Numbered from the stretch's first letter, positions 6,015-13,464 are shown. The stretch: DNA of 21,370 nucleotides from Planctomycetota bacterium (GCA_030637065.1 DAOVVQ010000024.1:1-21370), one strand, 5' to 3'. A program made the numbers and translations. The notes: a model not told the origin generated them from the letters alone.

Positions 6015-6753
6015 CAACATTCACTTCCGGATTAAACCACACGTAATACACCCAACTGCCGATAAGCTTACTCAACACATACCGAGTCCGCTCGACCCCC
6101 GGCTCCATATACTTACGCCTGCCGTACGATTCGAGAAACCCGAGTATCTGCCCCTCGATGAACTCACCCTCACTGTCCTCGAGCCGCTCGATCTTCCCTT
6201 CAACCGCCCGCGAATCGATCATCTCACGCTCGCCGATGCCGACCATGCCAAGGGCCTCGATAAGCCGAACGCACTTAACCGACGCCCCCACCTCGTACGC
6301 CCGCATACCCGCCCGCTCGAAGAACGGATTGACCCGCCCCATAACCGCCATCGCCTCGACAACCGCCACACCGAGCAAAGGCATCGTCTCCCTGACCAGA
6401 CGCGACGCAAGACCGAGCCCGCGATAACGAGGATCGATTATCACCCGGCTGATACAACGAATATGCCGGTTAACCATCTGCATCTGCATCCGCCGATCGC
6501 CAAAACCGGAAAACACCCCGCCCGTCGCAACATTACGAACCGCAACACTCCCAGCCGGCATACTGTAAACGATCACACCAGCCAAATCACCGAACCGACT
6601 ACGACCCGCATGAAAATCCTTAAGAGCATACACAGCCGCATAAGGACCCAGCGAACGATCGCGATAATGAAAACGACACAACCGCTCATACTCATCACGA
6701 CCAGCCGAAACCACTTCAAGACACTTAGCAACACTGCAAACATTATCACTCAT
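6007..6753 (-). CDS. GNAT-family N-acyltransferase
   Basis: The start is the ATG ending at 6753, just after GGGTGGTATAGG; earlier in-frame ATGs are inside REP copy 10. The 248-residue product contains the acetyl-CoA pyrophosphate loop of GNAT enzymes, PRYRGLGLASRL (about residues 108-119), behind the core strand RCISRVIIDP. The following segment (AVVEAMAVMGRVNPFFERAGM) is the GNAT beta-5/alpha-4 part. GVIVYSMPAGSVAVRNVATGG comes before the core. This sequence style resembles the GNAT half of phage/actinobacterial proteins in which an ABC ATPase and a GNAT domain are fused; here an ABC ATPase gene lies directly upstream, which supports that link. The acyl acceptor is unknown. The stop TAG and last codon come from REP copy 9. 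Confidence 0.82.
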   Translation of the reverse strand: MSDNVCSVAKCLEVVSAGRDEYERLCRFHYRDRSLGPYAAVYALKDFHAGRSRFGDLAGVIVYSMPAGSVAVRNVATGGVFSGFGDRRMQMQMVNRHIRCISRVIIDPRYRGLGLASRLVRETMPLLGVAVVEAMAVMGRVNPFFERAGMRAYEVGASVKCVRLIEALGMVGIGEREMIDSRAVEGKIERLEDSEGEFIEGQILGFLESYGRRKYMEPGVERTRYVLSKLIGSWVYYVWFNPEVNVGA

Positions 6754-6787
6754 CCTATACCACCCTAAATCTACCACCAATTGCATC

Positions 6788-6870
6788 CCGTAGGATGGGT
6801 AACTCGTTACCCATGCTGCCTGTAAGGCCGTCCGTACAGCATGGATAACAAAGTTACCCATCCTACGCGC
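6788..6870 (+). repeat. BIME-like REP pair, copy 10 (rightmost)
   Basis: Nearly full copy (linker TGCCTGTAAGGCCG; one G-to-A in the right palindrome, ATGGATAAC). It takes up most of the 131 bases between the ABC ATPase and GNAT genes. TAAATCTACC (6766-6775) to its left resembles TAAAATCCTACC (6878-6889) to its right, which spans the ABC gene's stop codon. It is the last copy; none is seen beyond 6870. Confidence 0.93.
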
Positions 6871-6884
6871 TAAAAGTTAAAATC

Positions 6885-7550
6885 CTACCTTCGCCCATCG
6901 CGATAAATCACCTCCGTCTTACCCGTAAGATGCTTGATCACAACCACATCCGGCAGCAGATCGCACAGCAGATCGTCATGGCTGCTCGCCAGGATAAACG
7001 TCCTCCTGCTTCGCCTGGCAAAGCGGCGAATATTGTGCGCTATAACCGCCGCTGTGATGCGATCAAGGTTCGAGCAGAACTCATCGGCAAAGATCACCTT
7101 GGCCCCGCTGATAAGCGCCCTGGCCAGACGATAACGATACCTCTGCCCCTCGCTGAGCCGGTCAGGCTGATTGAGGATCGAAAACACATCGCTAAGCCCC
7201 GCCTTACTAAGCACACTAAGCGACTCGAACAGATTGCCATCGATACAATCGACCAGGCTCTTATCCGTCTCGATCGCAATATCCCCCAGCCGAAGCCGCT
7301 CATCCGCATCCCACAGCTCATAACGCTCCTTGAGAAATACACTCTTACCCGAACCCGACGCGCCCGTACTCTAACAAATATCACCGGCCCTAAGCTTGAT
7401 CTCGCACTTATCGCTCGCCGCAGGCCGCCTTACCCTCTCGACATCGACCCCGAACATCTTCATCACCGAAACCACCTTCTCCGTAAGCTCGCCACGCCAC
7501 GGAAAAGCTCTGCCAACCTCATAACTCCTCTCAACTCCGCAACTCTGCAT
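6885..7550 (-). pseudogene. ABC-type ATPase (soluble), interrupted by in-frame TAG before Walker A
   Basis: Translating the minus strand from the ATG ending at 7550 (GGAAGG 8 bases upstream) gives one 222-codon frame with all ABC ATPase motifs: Walker A GASGSGKS (codons 63-70), signature LSEGQ (132-136), Walker B VIFADE (152-157) and the switch His in ASSHDD (191). The only break is codon 60, TAG at 7371-7373, in the strand that leads into Walker A (GDIC-stop-STGASGSGKS). Sequence on both sides stays in frame and looks conserved. No membrane segments are present, so it is not a transporter permease. Similar ATPases are fused or adjacent to GNAT domains in mobile elements. A product begun at a later GTG (7214) would lack Walker A and be inactive. 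Recent nonsense mutation, suppression or a sequence error are all possible. Confidence 0.85.
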
Positions 7551-7567
7551 CGTACCAACCTTCCTTT

Positions 7568-8047
7568 CTATGCCTGCTTTTCATTCGCCGCTGTTACTAT
7601 CCGCTCAACCTTATCAATCGCCTTACGCACACGATATATACTCACGCCACGCGAGGACGCTATTGCACTTTGGGAAAGACGCCGAACCAGATAGTCCCGC
7701 GCAATTGCCATCTCCAACCGGCCAAGCTGACACCGACCACGCACACATGTCATATACGACCCGCCAACCAGACGCTGCATGATCGCACCAACCTTGCGAT
7801 AGATCGCAGCTTCACCCACTCCGGCAAGCTGAGCTATCTGGCTGACAGAACCCTGACCCTCAAGGTACATCAGGACCAGGGCCCTGTCCTCACCGACAAG
7901 CGACTCAGCACGACCCCTGAGAAACTCGATCCACGCTGCATCGCCACGGCGACCGCCAACTTCACCGCCAGGGACCTCCAACCCAAAAAAACTCGAACCA
8001 ACCTCAACACCAACACGACCCATAACTCCATCCACTCCACATCTCAT
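7568..8047 (-). CDS. HTH protein, sigma-factor-region-4-like regulator
   Basis: This product of about 159 residues (start uncertain: ATG at 8047 or 8023, or a TTG further up at 8071) has two HTH-like regions. The first, ALVLMYLEGQGSVSQIAQLAG then VGEAAIYRKVGAIMQRL, has the sigma-70 region 4 pattern. The second near the C-terminus (LSQSAIASSRGVSIYRVRKAIDKVERIV) is a further HTH. A Gly/Val-rich leader precedes them. The gene ends 17 bases before the ABC ATPase start and opens the cluster that runs down to 3299, so it probably regulates that cluster. There are too few conserved parts for a real extracytoplasmic sigma factor, since region 2 is absent. Confidence 0.6.
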   Translation of the reverse strand: MRCGVDGVMGRVGVEVGSSFFGLEVPGGEVGGRRGDAAWIEFLRGRAESLVGEDRALVLMYLEGQGSVSQIAQLAGVGEAAIYRKVGAIMQRLVGGSYMTCVRGRCQLGRLEMAIARDYLVRRLSQSAIASSRGVSIYRVRKAIDKVERIVTAANEKQA

Positions 8048-8354
8048 CACCAAAGACCAAAGCCAGAGCAAAATACAAAACCAAAAAACTCACATTCCAA
8101 ACAACCTTGCTGTATCCTTGTTATATATCCACCAAACACTATTGATATTTTAACACACAGTAGAACCCATGCAAGGTTTTTTTTGGAAATTTTGAAAAAA
8201 AATTTCAACCCCGACAATCACCCCAAAACCCCATTAATCACATAGAAATCAGGGGTTTACCCTCATTCAAGCGGGAAAAATGCGACCCAGCCGACCAAAT
8301 ATCAGAAAAAAAGAAATTATTGTAATAATCGCCCCCGTTCATGCGTCTATAAGG
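8048..8354. other. AT-rich upstream region of the mobile cluster
   Basis: No gene is supported. It presumably holds the promoter of the HTH gene on the minus strand, but no convincing -35/-10 pair stands out. An AT-only hairpin, GAAATTTT-GAAAA-AAAATTTC (8186-8206), sits next to a run of eight T's (8177-8184). The base composition is clearly lower in GC than either flank. Confidence 0.5.
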
Positions 8355-8389
8355 TTGAACACATGTCTTACACACGTAATTCTCCCTAC

Positions 8390-8426
8390 GGGGCTGGGCT
8401 CACACAGGCTCAGCCCCACTTTTTTT
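8390..8426 (+). terminator. Rho-independent terminator of unit 1
   Basis: GGGGCTG...CAGCCCC stem (8390-8417) extended inward by GGCT/GGCT-type pairs around CACACA, followed by AC and seven T's. The minus strand has no T-run after the stem, so it acts on plus-strand transcription. Confidence 0.7.
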
Positions 8427-8520
8427 GCCCCCAACGCAGAATTTCTTAACAGGCATCAGGTTCCCCCCCTATAACATAAACCTGAACACACGTCTTAAAT
8501 GCAATGTAAATCTCTTTTCT

Positions 8521-8552
8521 AAGCCGAAGTCTTCGAGAAGTGCGGCTTTTTT
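8521..8552 (+). terminator. Rho-independent terminator of unit 2
   Basis: AAGCCG...CGGCTT outer stem enclosing a small CTT-CGAG-AAG hairpin, followed by a T-run (TTTTTT). Orientation as for unit 1. Confidence 0.65.
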
Positions 8553-8645
8553 GCCTCTGAACCGGCATTTTGTTCTTGATGGACATCAGGCTTTCCCCTG
8601 TAATGCGGACCTGAACACATGTCTTAACGGATGTACACTCAGTCT

Positions 8646-8744
8646 CTATTCCAGCAGGCCTTCGACGAATTCCTTCGCCTCGGTAAGATTATAGTTGTAC
8701 GTGCTCCTTACCAGTTTTACCGCTGCGATAATGTTGCCTCGCAC
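8646..8744 (-). pseudogene. Relic or micro-ORF resembling L7/L12 C-terminal motif
   Basis: From a GTG at 8744 to the TAG at 8646 the frame reads IIAAVKLVRSTYNYNL then TEAKEFVEGLLE (32 residues in all). This matches the pattern of the helical hairpin of the ribosomal L7/L12 C-terminal domain (IxAIKxxRexTxLgLkEAKexVE), which also occurs as a stand-alone or membrane-anchored domain in bacteria. A TAA lies directly before the GTG and there is no good ribosome-binding site, so a truncated gene end is more likely than a working micro-protein. It sits 28 bases past the stop of the propeller gene and overlaps no other coding region. Confidence 0.5.
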
Positions 8745-8772
8745 TTAATTCTACCGGGTACCTTTAATTTGA

Positions 8773-11700
8773 CTACTTACCTGAGCCAAGAGAAACGATT
8801 TCGCCGTTTGTTGTTGACATGTATAGTTTGCCGTTGGCGGCGATGAGGCCATCGAAGACCGGCATTACGTCGAGTTCGATCTCTTTTAGTTTGGTGCCGT
8901 TTTCGGCTGAGACGGCCCAGAGGACGCTTTTGTCTTTGCCTGCGAAGAGGTCGGCCTGTTCTTTCAGGCTTTTGCGGTTCTCCGGCTCGGCAAAATTTCT
9001 GAAGATGTCCTGTTCATTGACGATATCTCTTGGCCCGGCAGCGAAGATCGTATCCGAGGTCTTGACCATGGCCCGAACCAGTACTGGCATTTCGATGCTC
9101 CATGTGGTTTTGAATTGCGGGGTTCTGATCTTCGGATTGACGGCTGCTTTTCTTTTTGCGGCGGCAGACTGCTCTGGCTGCTGGGCGGGTTTGGGCAGGC
9201 TTCGATCTACGCAGTAGAGGCGGTATTCCGTCGGGATGGTCCATTTCCAGTAGTCCTGCTGGCGGCCAAAGGCGTAGAGGTTTTGCTCGTCGAGGACCAT
9301 TATCTTGCCGGATGGAGTTGCGTTGCCGGTCTGCCAGTATGCCGGTCCGCCGTTGACGCTGCGTCCGTAGACCCAGAAGGAGCGGTGCCACCATTCGTCG
9401 TCCAGAAAGCCGTTGGGGACGAAGAGGTGGGCCTCGGGGCCTTTTTGCTCTTTCAATTTGACGTGCTCGATGCGTTGGCGTTTGCCTTGCAGGTCGAACG
9501 GCTGGGATCGCATGAAGAGGTAGTCGCCTTCGCTGCTGAGGATGTCCGATGAGGCGACGGGCATATCCAGCATGGTTACGTGGTCGTGGAAATCCTTTGC
9601 CCCAGCCGGGTCTTTGTCGTCCATCTTTATCGATGAGAGCAGCTTGCCGGTGAGCGGGTTTAGCCGGTAAAGGGTCAGCCCGCCGTCGAGGAACATCGAG
9701 CGACCGGCAATAACGTAGGCGACATCGTTGCGGATAAGGACAGAGCCGTGTACGGGCCAGACGGATTCAAGCTGGTCATAGAACATCAGCCGCTGGTCGT
9801 AAGGTGCGGCCCTAAACCGCCAGGCCAGGGCCCCGTCCGAGGCTCGCAGGCAATAGACGAACCCGTCTGCACTGCCGAAAAGGAGCGATCCTTTGTAAAA
9901 TGTGGGAGGGGAATCGATGCGTCCACCGGCGATATATTTCCAGAGTTTTTTGCCCGACTGCTGATCGATCGCATGTAGGGAATGCTGATCGGTTGCGGCG
10001 ACGAATATCTTTCCATCGGCGGCTATCGGCTGGGTGAGGCGATCGGCGATCTTTGTCTGCCAATTTATGCGGAGATCGGCCCTCACAGCGGCGTCCGTCG
10101 AGCCGCTTCTGGCTGGGTTGCCTCTGAAGGTCGGCCAGGGGTTTCGATTTTTAATTTTATATTTTATATTTGATATTTTGTTGTATGCAGGGCCTTTTGT
10201 GAGGCGTGGTGATTTGGACAGATTATTGCTGTTGTCGGTGTCCCTTGGTCCTGAAACTGCGTTAAATCCGGTTAGTTTGGCTTCGGGGTAGCAGGCGCAC
10301 GGGTGCGGCGGGGCGTAGATCAGGCCGTTGGCTGGCATGATGCCGTAAAGGCAGGCTCCTCGGATCCAGTGGTGCAGTGACCACTGCCCGGTTTGGTTAT
10401 CGATCATTTCGATGCCTGTCCGCGATGTCATGAAGAAGTTTTCGGTGGCCTTTGCGCGGTGGCAGCGGTGGTGGAACCAGTAGCAGTCGGCCCCGCGGGG
10501 GATAGTTTTTCCGGGTTCGCCGGTTTCGATGTTGTAGGAGATGAACTCGCCGGTGCTCGGGGCGACGTCGGGATACTTTGTGTCGAATTCGCCCGGCTTG
10601 GAGTTTAGGCTGCCGCACCAGGCATAGCCGTCTATCACGAAAATGTCCTGCGGTGACTGGTAGCCGGAGGGCAGATGCGGCTGTTGCCACTTGATCTTTC
10701 CGGTCGCCGCGTCCAGGCAGGTCATCAGGCCCTTGCTGCCGGCGTGTTCATACCAATTCTCTCCGCCGACGTAGAGCAGGGCACCGGGCACAGCCACCAG
10801 TGTCGGTGCGAAATAGGTCGGCATCTCCTGCCGCCATGGAAGCTGCTGTGATTTCCAGAGCTGTTTGCCCGTTTTTCGGTTATGGGCGATTATTTCGGGG
10901 CCATTGCACAGATATACATTATTTTCGCCGAGAGTTAACGTGCTGGGCGCGATCCATGACAATTCATTCTGCCAGAGGATCGTTCCATCGGACTCTTTGA
11001 CAGCCATCGCTATTTTGGGGTTCTGCTCCAGGATGAAGTTTTTGGGGCTCTGGTCGGAAACGGACGGGTTGATGACCAGATACACGACCCCGTCCTTGAC
11101 CAGTATTTCTTCGGTTTTTTCGGTGCCCTTGTAGGTTTTTACGACTCTTCCGGTGTGGGCGTCGAGTTTGGAAACGGGTGCGAAGACGCCCAATGTGACA
11201 TAGACGTAATCGCCGACCGCCACGAGCCGGCGGGTATTGACGGCGGGGCCTTTTTTGACGTCATAAGCCAAATGGTCGATCCACTGCTCGATGTCTTTCT
11301 GCCAGAGGACGACGCCGTTGAAGGCATCGCGCGCGGTCAGTTGAAAATTCGCGGGCCAAAGCACGGACGCACGCGGGCCATTGTCTATGATATAAAAGAT
11401 CTTCCCCCGTGCCGAGGCGAGGGCGGGCATGTGTGTTACAGACTTGTCGTGATGTCGCGAGTACATGGGGCCGGCCTTCCACTGCAAATGTGTGATGGGC
11501 GCTTTGATGGCGGAATCTTTACTGACGGCGTTATTATCGGGATCGTGGAGGTAGTGGTTCCATTCGTCATAGTTATCCGGCCATGGCTTGGTGAGGGTTC
11601 GCTGCCTGACGCCGGTTTGCATAACAGCTTTGCCACGAGGCGCCAGCACACGCATGATCTCTTCATCTGAAAGATCGTATCGTTGGGTGCAGAGCATGAA

Positions 11701-12000
11701 GTTGACCATGTTATCTACATAGGGCAGATGCCTGCCGTCAAATTCGGCGACGGATACAGTGCCGTTGTATTTGCCGGCAAGGATATGCTCACGGGCCTCT
11801 TGCACATTTGCAGGGTCGGTGTCGAGCCCGTGGATGATGAAGGCGTCATTTTTCCTTAAGGCCGCGGTAATCATTCCATTACCACAGCCGACATGAACGA
11901 CAAAACCGCCCTTTATACCGCTGGCTGGAAAAAGGTTCCCGGCACTGTCGGCACTGAAAGTCGCCAGGATCGTTAAAATAAGAACGTTCAATCGCACCAT
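8773..12000 (-). CDS. Secreted methyltransferase-like / PQQ-type beta-propeller fusion protein (paralogue 1)
   Basis: This 1075-residue protein starts at an ATG behind AAGGAAG. It has a signal-like N-terminus (about 1-20). A class I SAM-methyltransferase-like domain follows at about 30-150: glycine loop VVHVGCGNG (Gly 38, 40, 42), acidic GLDTD (60-62), LPYVDNMVNFML and the post-motif RVLAPRGKAVMQ. A conserved bridge (DEWNHYLHDPDNNAVS) leads to a long beta-propeller of PQQ-like repeats (such as SPPTFYKGSLLFGSADGFVY). Cys/His motifs shared with the paralogue lie mid-protein: FHHRCHR, GACLYGIMPANGL and PPHPCACY. The calcium and quinone ligands of true quinoprotein dehydrogenases are not evident. 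Planctomycete genomes carry many such proteins, often called BamB-like; a role in surface polysaccharide handling is inferred from the sulfatases beside it. It is the last gene of the locus, 69 bases after the sulfatase. Confidence 0.85.
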   Translation of the reverse strand: MVRLNVLILTILATFSADSAGNLFPASGIKGGFVVHVGCGNGMITAALRKNDAFIIHGLDTDPANVQEAREHILAGKYNGTVSVAEFDGRHLPYVDNMVNFMLCTQRYDLSDEEIMRVLAPRGKAVMQTGVRQRTLTKPWPDNYDEWNHYLHDPDNNAVSKDSAIKAPITHLQWKAGPMYSRHHDKSVTHMPALASARGKIFYIIDNGPRASVLWPANFQLTARDAFNGVVLWQKDIEQWIDHLAYDVKKGPAVNTRRLVAVGDYVYVTLGVFAPVSKLDAHTGRVVKTYKGTEKTEEILVKDGVVYLVINPSVSDQSPKNFILEQNPKIAMAVKESDGTILWQNELSWIAPSTLTLGENNVYLCNGPEIIAHNRKTGKQLWKSQQLPWRQEMPTYFAPTLVAVPGALLYVGGENWYEHAGSKGLMTCLDAATGKIKWQQPHLPSGYQSPQDIFVIDGYAWCGSLNSKPGEFDTKYPDVAPSTGEFISYNIETGEPGKTIPRGADCYWFHHRCHRAKATENFFMTSRTGIEMIDNQTGQWSLHHWIRGACLYGIMPANGLIYAPPHPCACYPEAKLTGFNAVSGPRDTDNSNNLSKSPRLTKGPAYNKISNIKYKIKNRNPWPTFRGNPARSGSTDAAVRADLRINWQTKIADRLTQPIAADGKIFVAATDQHSLHAIDQQSGKKLWKYIAGGRIDSPPTFYKGSLLFGSADGFVYCLRASDGALAWRFRAAPYDQRLMFYDQLESVWPVHGSVLIRNDVAYVIAGRSMFLDGGLTLYRLNPLTGKLLSSIKMDDKDPAGAKDFHDHVTMLDMPVASSDILSSEGDYLFMRSQPFDLQGKRQRIEHVKLKEQKGPEAHLFVPNGFLDDEWWHRSFWVYGRSVNGGPAYWQTGNATPSGKIMVLDEQNLYAFGRQQDYWKWTIPTEYRLYCVDRSLPKPAQQPEQSAAAKRKAAVNPKIRTPQFKTTWSIEMPVLVRAMVKTSDTIFAAGPRDIVNEQDIFRNFAEPENRKSLKEQADLFAGKDKSVLWAVSAENGTKLKEIELDVMPVFDGLIAANGKLYMSTTNGEIVSLGSGK
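10148..10181. repeat. AT-rich stutter inside the linker of propeller paralogue 1
   Basis: About 34 bases of repeating TTTTATATTT / TTTGATATTTTG inside GC-rich coding sequence. On the minus strand it codes KISNIKYKIKN, a linker between the Cys-rich part and the WPTFRGN start of the second propeller. The other paralogue has unrelated residues at this point, so the tract looks inserted. Confidence 0.6.
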
Positions 12001-12069
12001 TGTTTATCTTCCTTTTTCGATACTTTGGTATTTTTTTTCGACGGATCAGGCTGCTTAGCCCTTTTATGG

Positions 12070-13434
12070 TTACTCGCCCGCCTGGCTTTCATCCCAGCCG
12101 ACACTTGCGAAATACGCGGTCATTGCGTCGTACATTTCCGCGGCCCTTTCGGGTTGTTGGTCGATCAAATTGTTTTGCTCGCCCAGATCCTCGGTGAGAT
12201 TCCACAGGTGCATGGTATCCGATTCGATCTCTTTTAGCAGTTTGTAGTCGCCCTGCACTATGGCGATGTCCAGGGCGCCATTTACTTTGGTATAACGGAA
12301 GACGAAGAATGGGTCTTTTCGATGGACGCTTTTTGTGCCGCCGCTGTGCAGCAGGGGCAATAGAGAGCCCCCTTCGACAATATTTGGCAGCTCATCCGGC
12401 TCGCCGACGATATCCATTATCGTCGGGAAGATATCGTAGCCGATGACCGGTGTTTGCGACGCGGTTCCGGCTGGGATGCCCGGTCCTCGCACGATGAACG
12501 GCACGCGGATGCCGCCCTCAGTGATCAGGTATTTGTGGCTCAAGAGGGGATAGGCCTTATTGAACGTTCGCTCGACGACCGGAAGCCACTGGTCGACCTT
12601 CGATTCGTATCCGTTGTCGCCGGTGTAAATTACATAGGTATCCTCGGCGATCCCCAGTTCGTCGATCTTATCGAGCACCATGCCGACGCCGGTGTCGAGG
12701 TTTTCGTTCATGGCGGCCCAAAGTGGGGAGTTTTGATACTCGGTCGCGTTGGGGGCATGTTCATTTTCGTATTCGTCGATCGTTTCCTGCAAAGCCCGAT
12801 ATGCCAGATGATCGGCGTAGTGGGATATCTGCAGGAAGAACGGCCTGTCCGCCTGTACCTGTGCCTGCATGAATTCGTTGGCCCTTCGGCTGAGACTGAA
12901 TATTTTTTTGGGATCGTCGGGAACAACCGTGCCATTGCCGTCTGCATTGCCCGTCTCGCCATCATTGACATCAAAGCCCAATTCATCGGGCGACTGAAGT
13001 ATATGCCACTTGCCCAGATGGGCCGTTACATATTCCGGCTGGGCCTTTTTTAACACATTGGCAAGGGCGTCGGCGGGATCGGCCTTTAAGTCCGAGGGCG
13101 GTGACTGGGCACGAATTCCCATGCTCGATGGCGTTCGTCCAAACTGAATGCTGTGTCTGGTCGGCGAACAGGTTGGCGCCGGCGAATAGGCCCGCGAGAA
13201 ACGCATCCCTTCGGAGGCCAGTTTTGCGAGCCTTGGCGTTCGGTAATACGTGCTGCCGGAACCGGGCTCATCGGGGTCCATTCTCGTTGAAAGTGCGTTC
13301 CAGCCCTGATCGTCGGCCAGGATCAGCACGATATTGGGCAGTTTGCCTTTTTTGATCTTCAGCGAACGATTTGAGAGTAAGATCCCCGCCGCTGAAATAG
13401 AGGCCATATCTTTCAGAAAGTCACGTCTGTTCAT
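12070..13434 (-). CDS. Sulfatase, Cys-type, Tat-exported (paralogue 1)
   Basis: This 454-residue protein begins MNRRDFLK, a twin-arginine signal, followed by a hydrophobic stretch. The formylglycine motif is CSPTR (Cys 89) in APTCSPTRHSIQFGRTP; Cys 89 must be oxidised by a formylglycine-generating enzyme, not coded in the window. Metal-site residues are visible in ILADDQG (Asp 41-42) and YTGDNG, and the catalytic Lys/His in HLGKWHIL. It hydrolyses a sulfate ester, here probably on a polysaccharide or its oligomers, in the periplasm. The length is usual for family S1 (arylsulfatase A-like). It lies between the two methyltransferase/propeller genes (30 bases after one, 69 before the other). Its N-terminus resembles that of the sulfatase at 18887-20239 (SNRSLK in both), so the two are related copies with different active-site surroundings. 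The substrate is unknown. Confidence 0.93.
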   Translation of the reverse strand: MNRRDFLKDMASISAAGILLSNRSLKIKKGKLPNIVLILADDQGWNALSTRMDPDEPGSGSTYYRTPRLAKLASEGMRFSRAYSPAPTCSPTRHSIQFGRTPSSMGIRAQSPPSDLKADPADALANVLKKAQPEYVTAHLGKWHILQSPDELGFDVNDGETGNADGNGTVVPDDPKKIFSLSRRANEFMQAQVQADRPFFLQISHYADHLAYRALQETIDEYENEHAPNATEYQNSPLWAAMNENLDTGVGMVLDKIDELGIAEDTYVIYTGDNGYESKVDQWLPVVERTFNKAYPLLSHKYLITEGGIRVPFIVRGPGIPAGTASQTPVIGYDIFPTIMDIVGEPDELPNIVEGGSLLPLLHSGGTKSVHRKDPFFVFRYTKVNGALDIAIVQGDYKLLKEIESDTMHLWNLTEDLGEQNNLIDQQPERAAEMYDAMTAYFASVGWDESQAGE

Positions 13435-13464
13435 TTCTATGCTCCTTCGTGGGATTTTTCCGGG

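Larger units (their letters stand above)
8355..8626 (+). repeat. Tandem noncoding units of about 128 bases, candidate small RNAs
   Basis: The block TGAACACAYGTCTTA occurs three times in the same orientation, starting at about 8355, 8482 and 8611 (spacings 127 and 129). In the first two units GTAAWTCTC follows, then a GC hairpin and T-run (8390-8426; 8521-8552), then GCC, then an (A)CATCAGG...CCCC...TAA block before the next copy. The third unit has the block but runs into the relic at 8646. Conserved start, variable hairpin and terminal T-run suggest tandem plus-strand small RNAs or attenuators. There are no open frames of note and no plus-strand gene downstream to control. Confidence 0.5.

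Noticed and set aside
5938..6768. Long plus-strand frame opposite the GNAT gene
   Set aside because: It starts inside a REP pair and is rich in H, T, R and P, typical of the reverse of a GC-rich gene; the minus strand has a clear GNAT signature.
6754..6861. N-terminal extension of the GNAT protein
   Set aside because: The first 25 residues are translated REP copy 10; the ATG at 6753 is the first after a plausible ribosome-binding site.
53..6870. CRISPR array
   Set aside because: The palindromic repeats are separated by whole genes at irregular distances, one is inverted, and there are no short uniform spacers or cas genes.
7371..7373. TAG read as a sense codon throughout this genome
   Set aside because: TAG serves as an ordinary stop for several genes here (836, 5248, 6007, 6885), so general reassignment is unlikely.
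7094..7384. Arg/Val/Ser-rich minus-strand frame across the ABC ATPase
   Set aside because: It is out of frame with Walker A, signature and Walker B, which are all in the frame 6885-7550.
3299..8047. Complete prophage
   Set aside because: No terminase large subunit, portal, capsid, tail, lysis or integrase gene is present and no attachment sites are recognisable.
8177..8206. AT hairpin as a transcription terminator
   Set aside because: The stem has almost no GC pairs and no T-run follows it in either direction.
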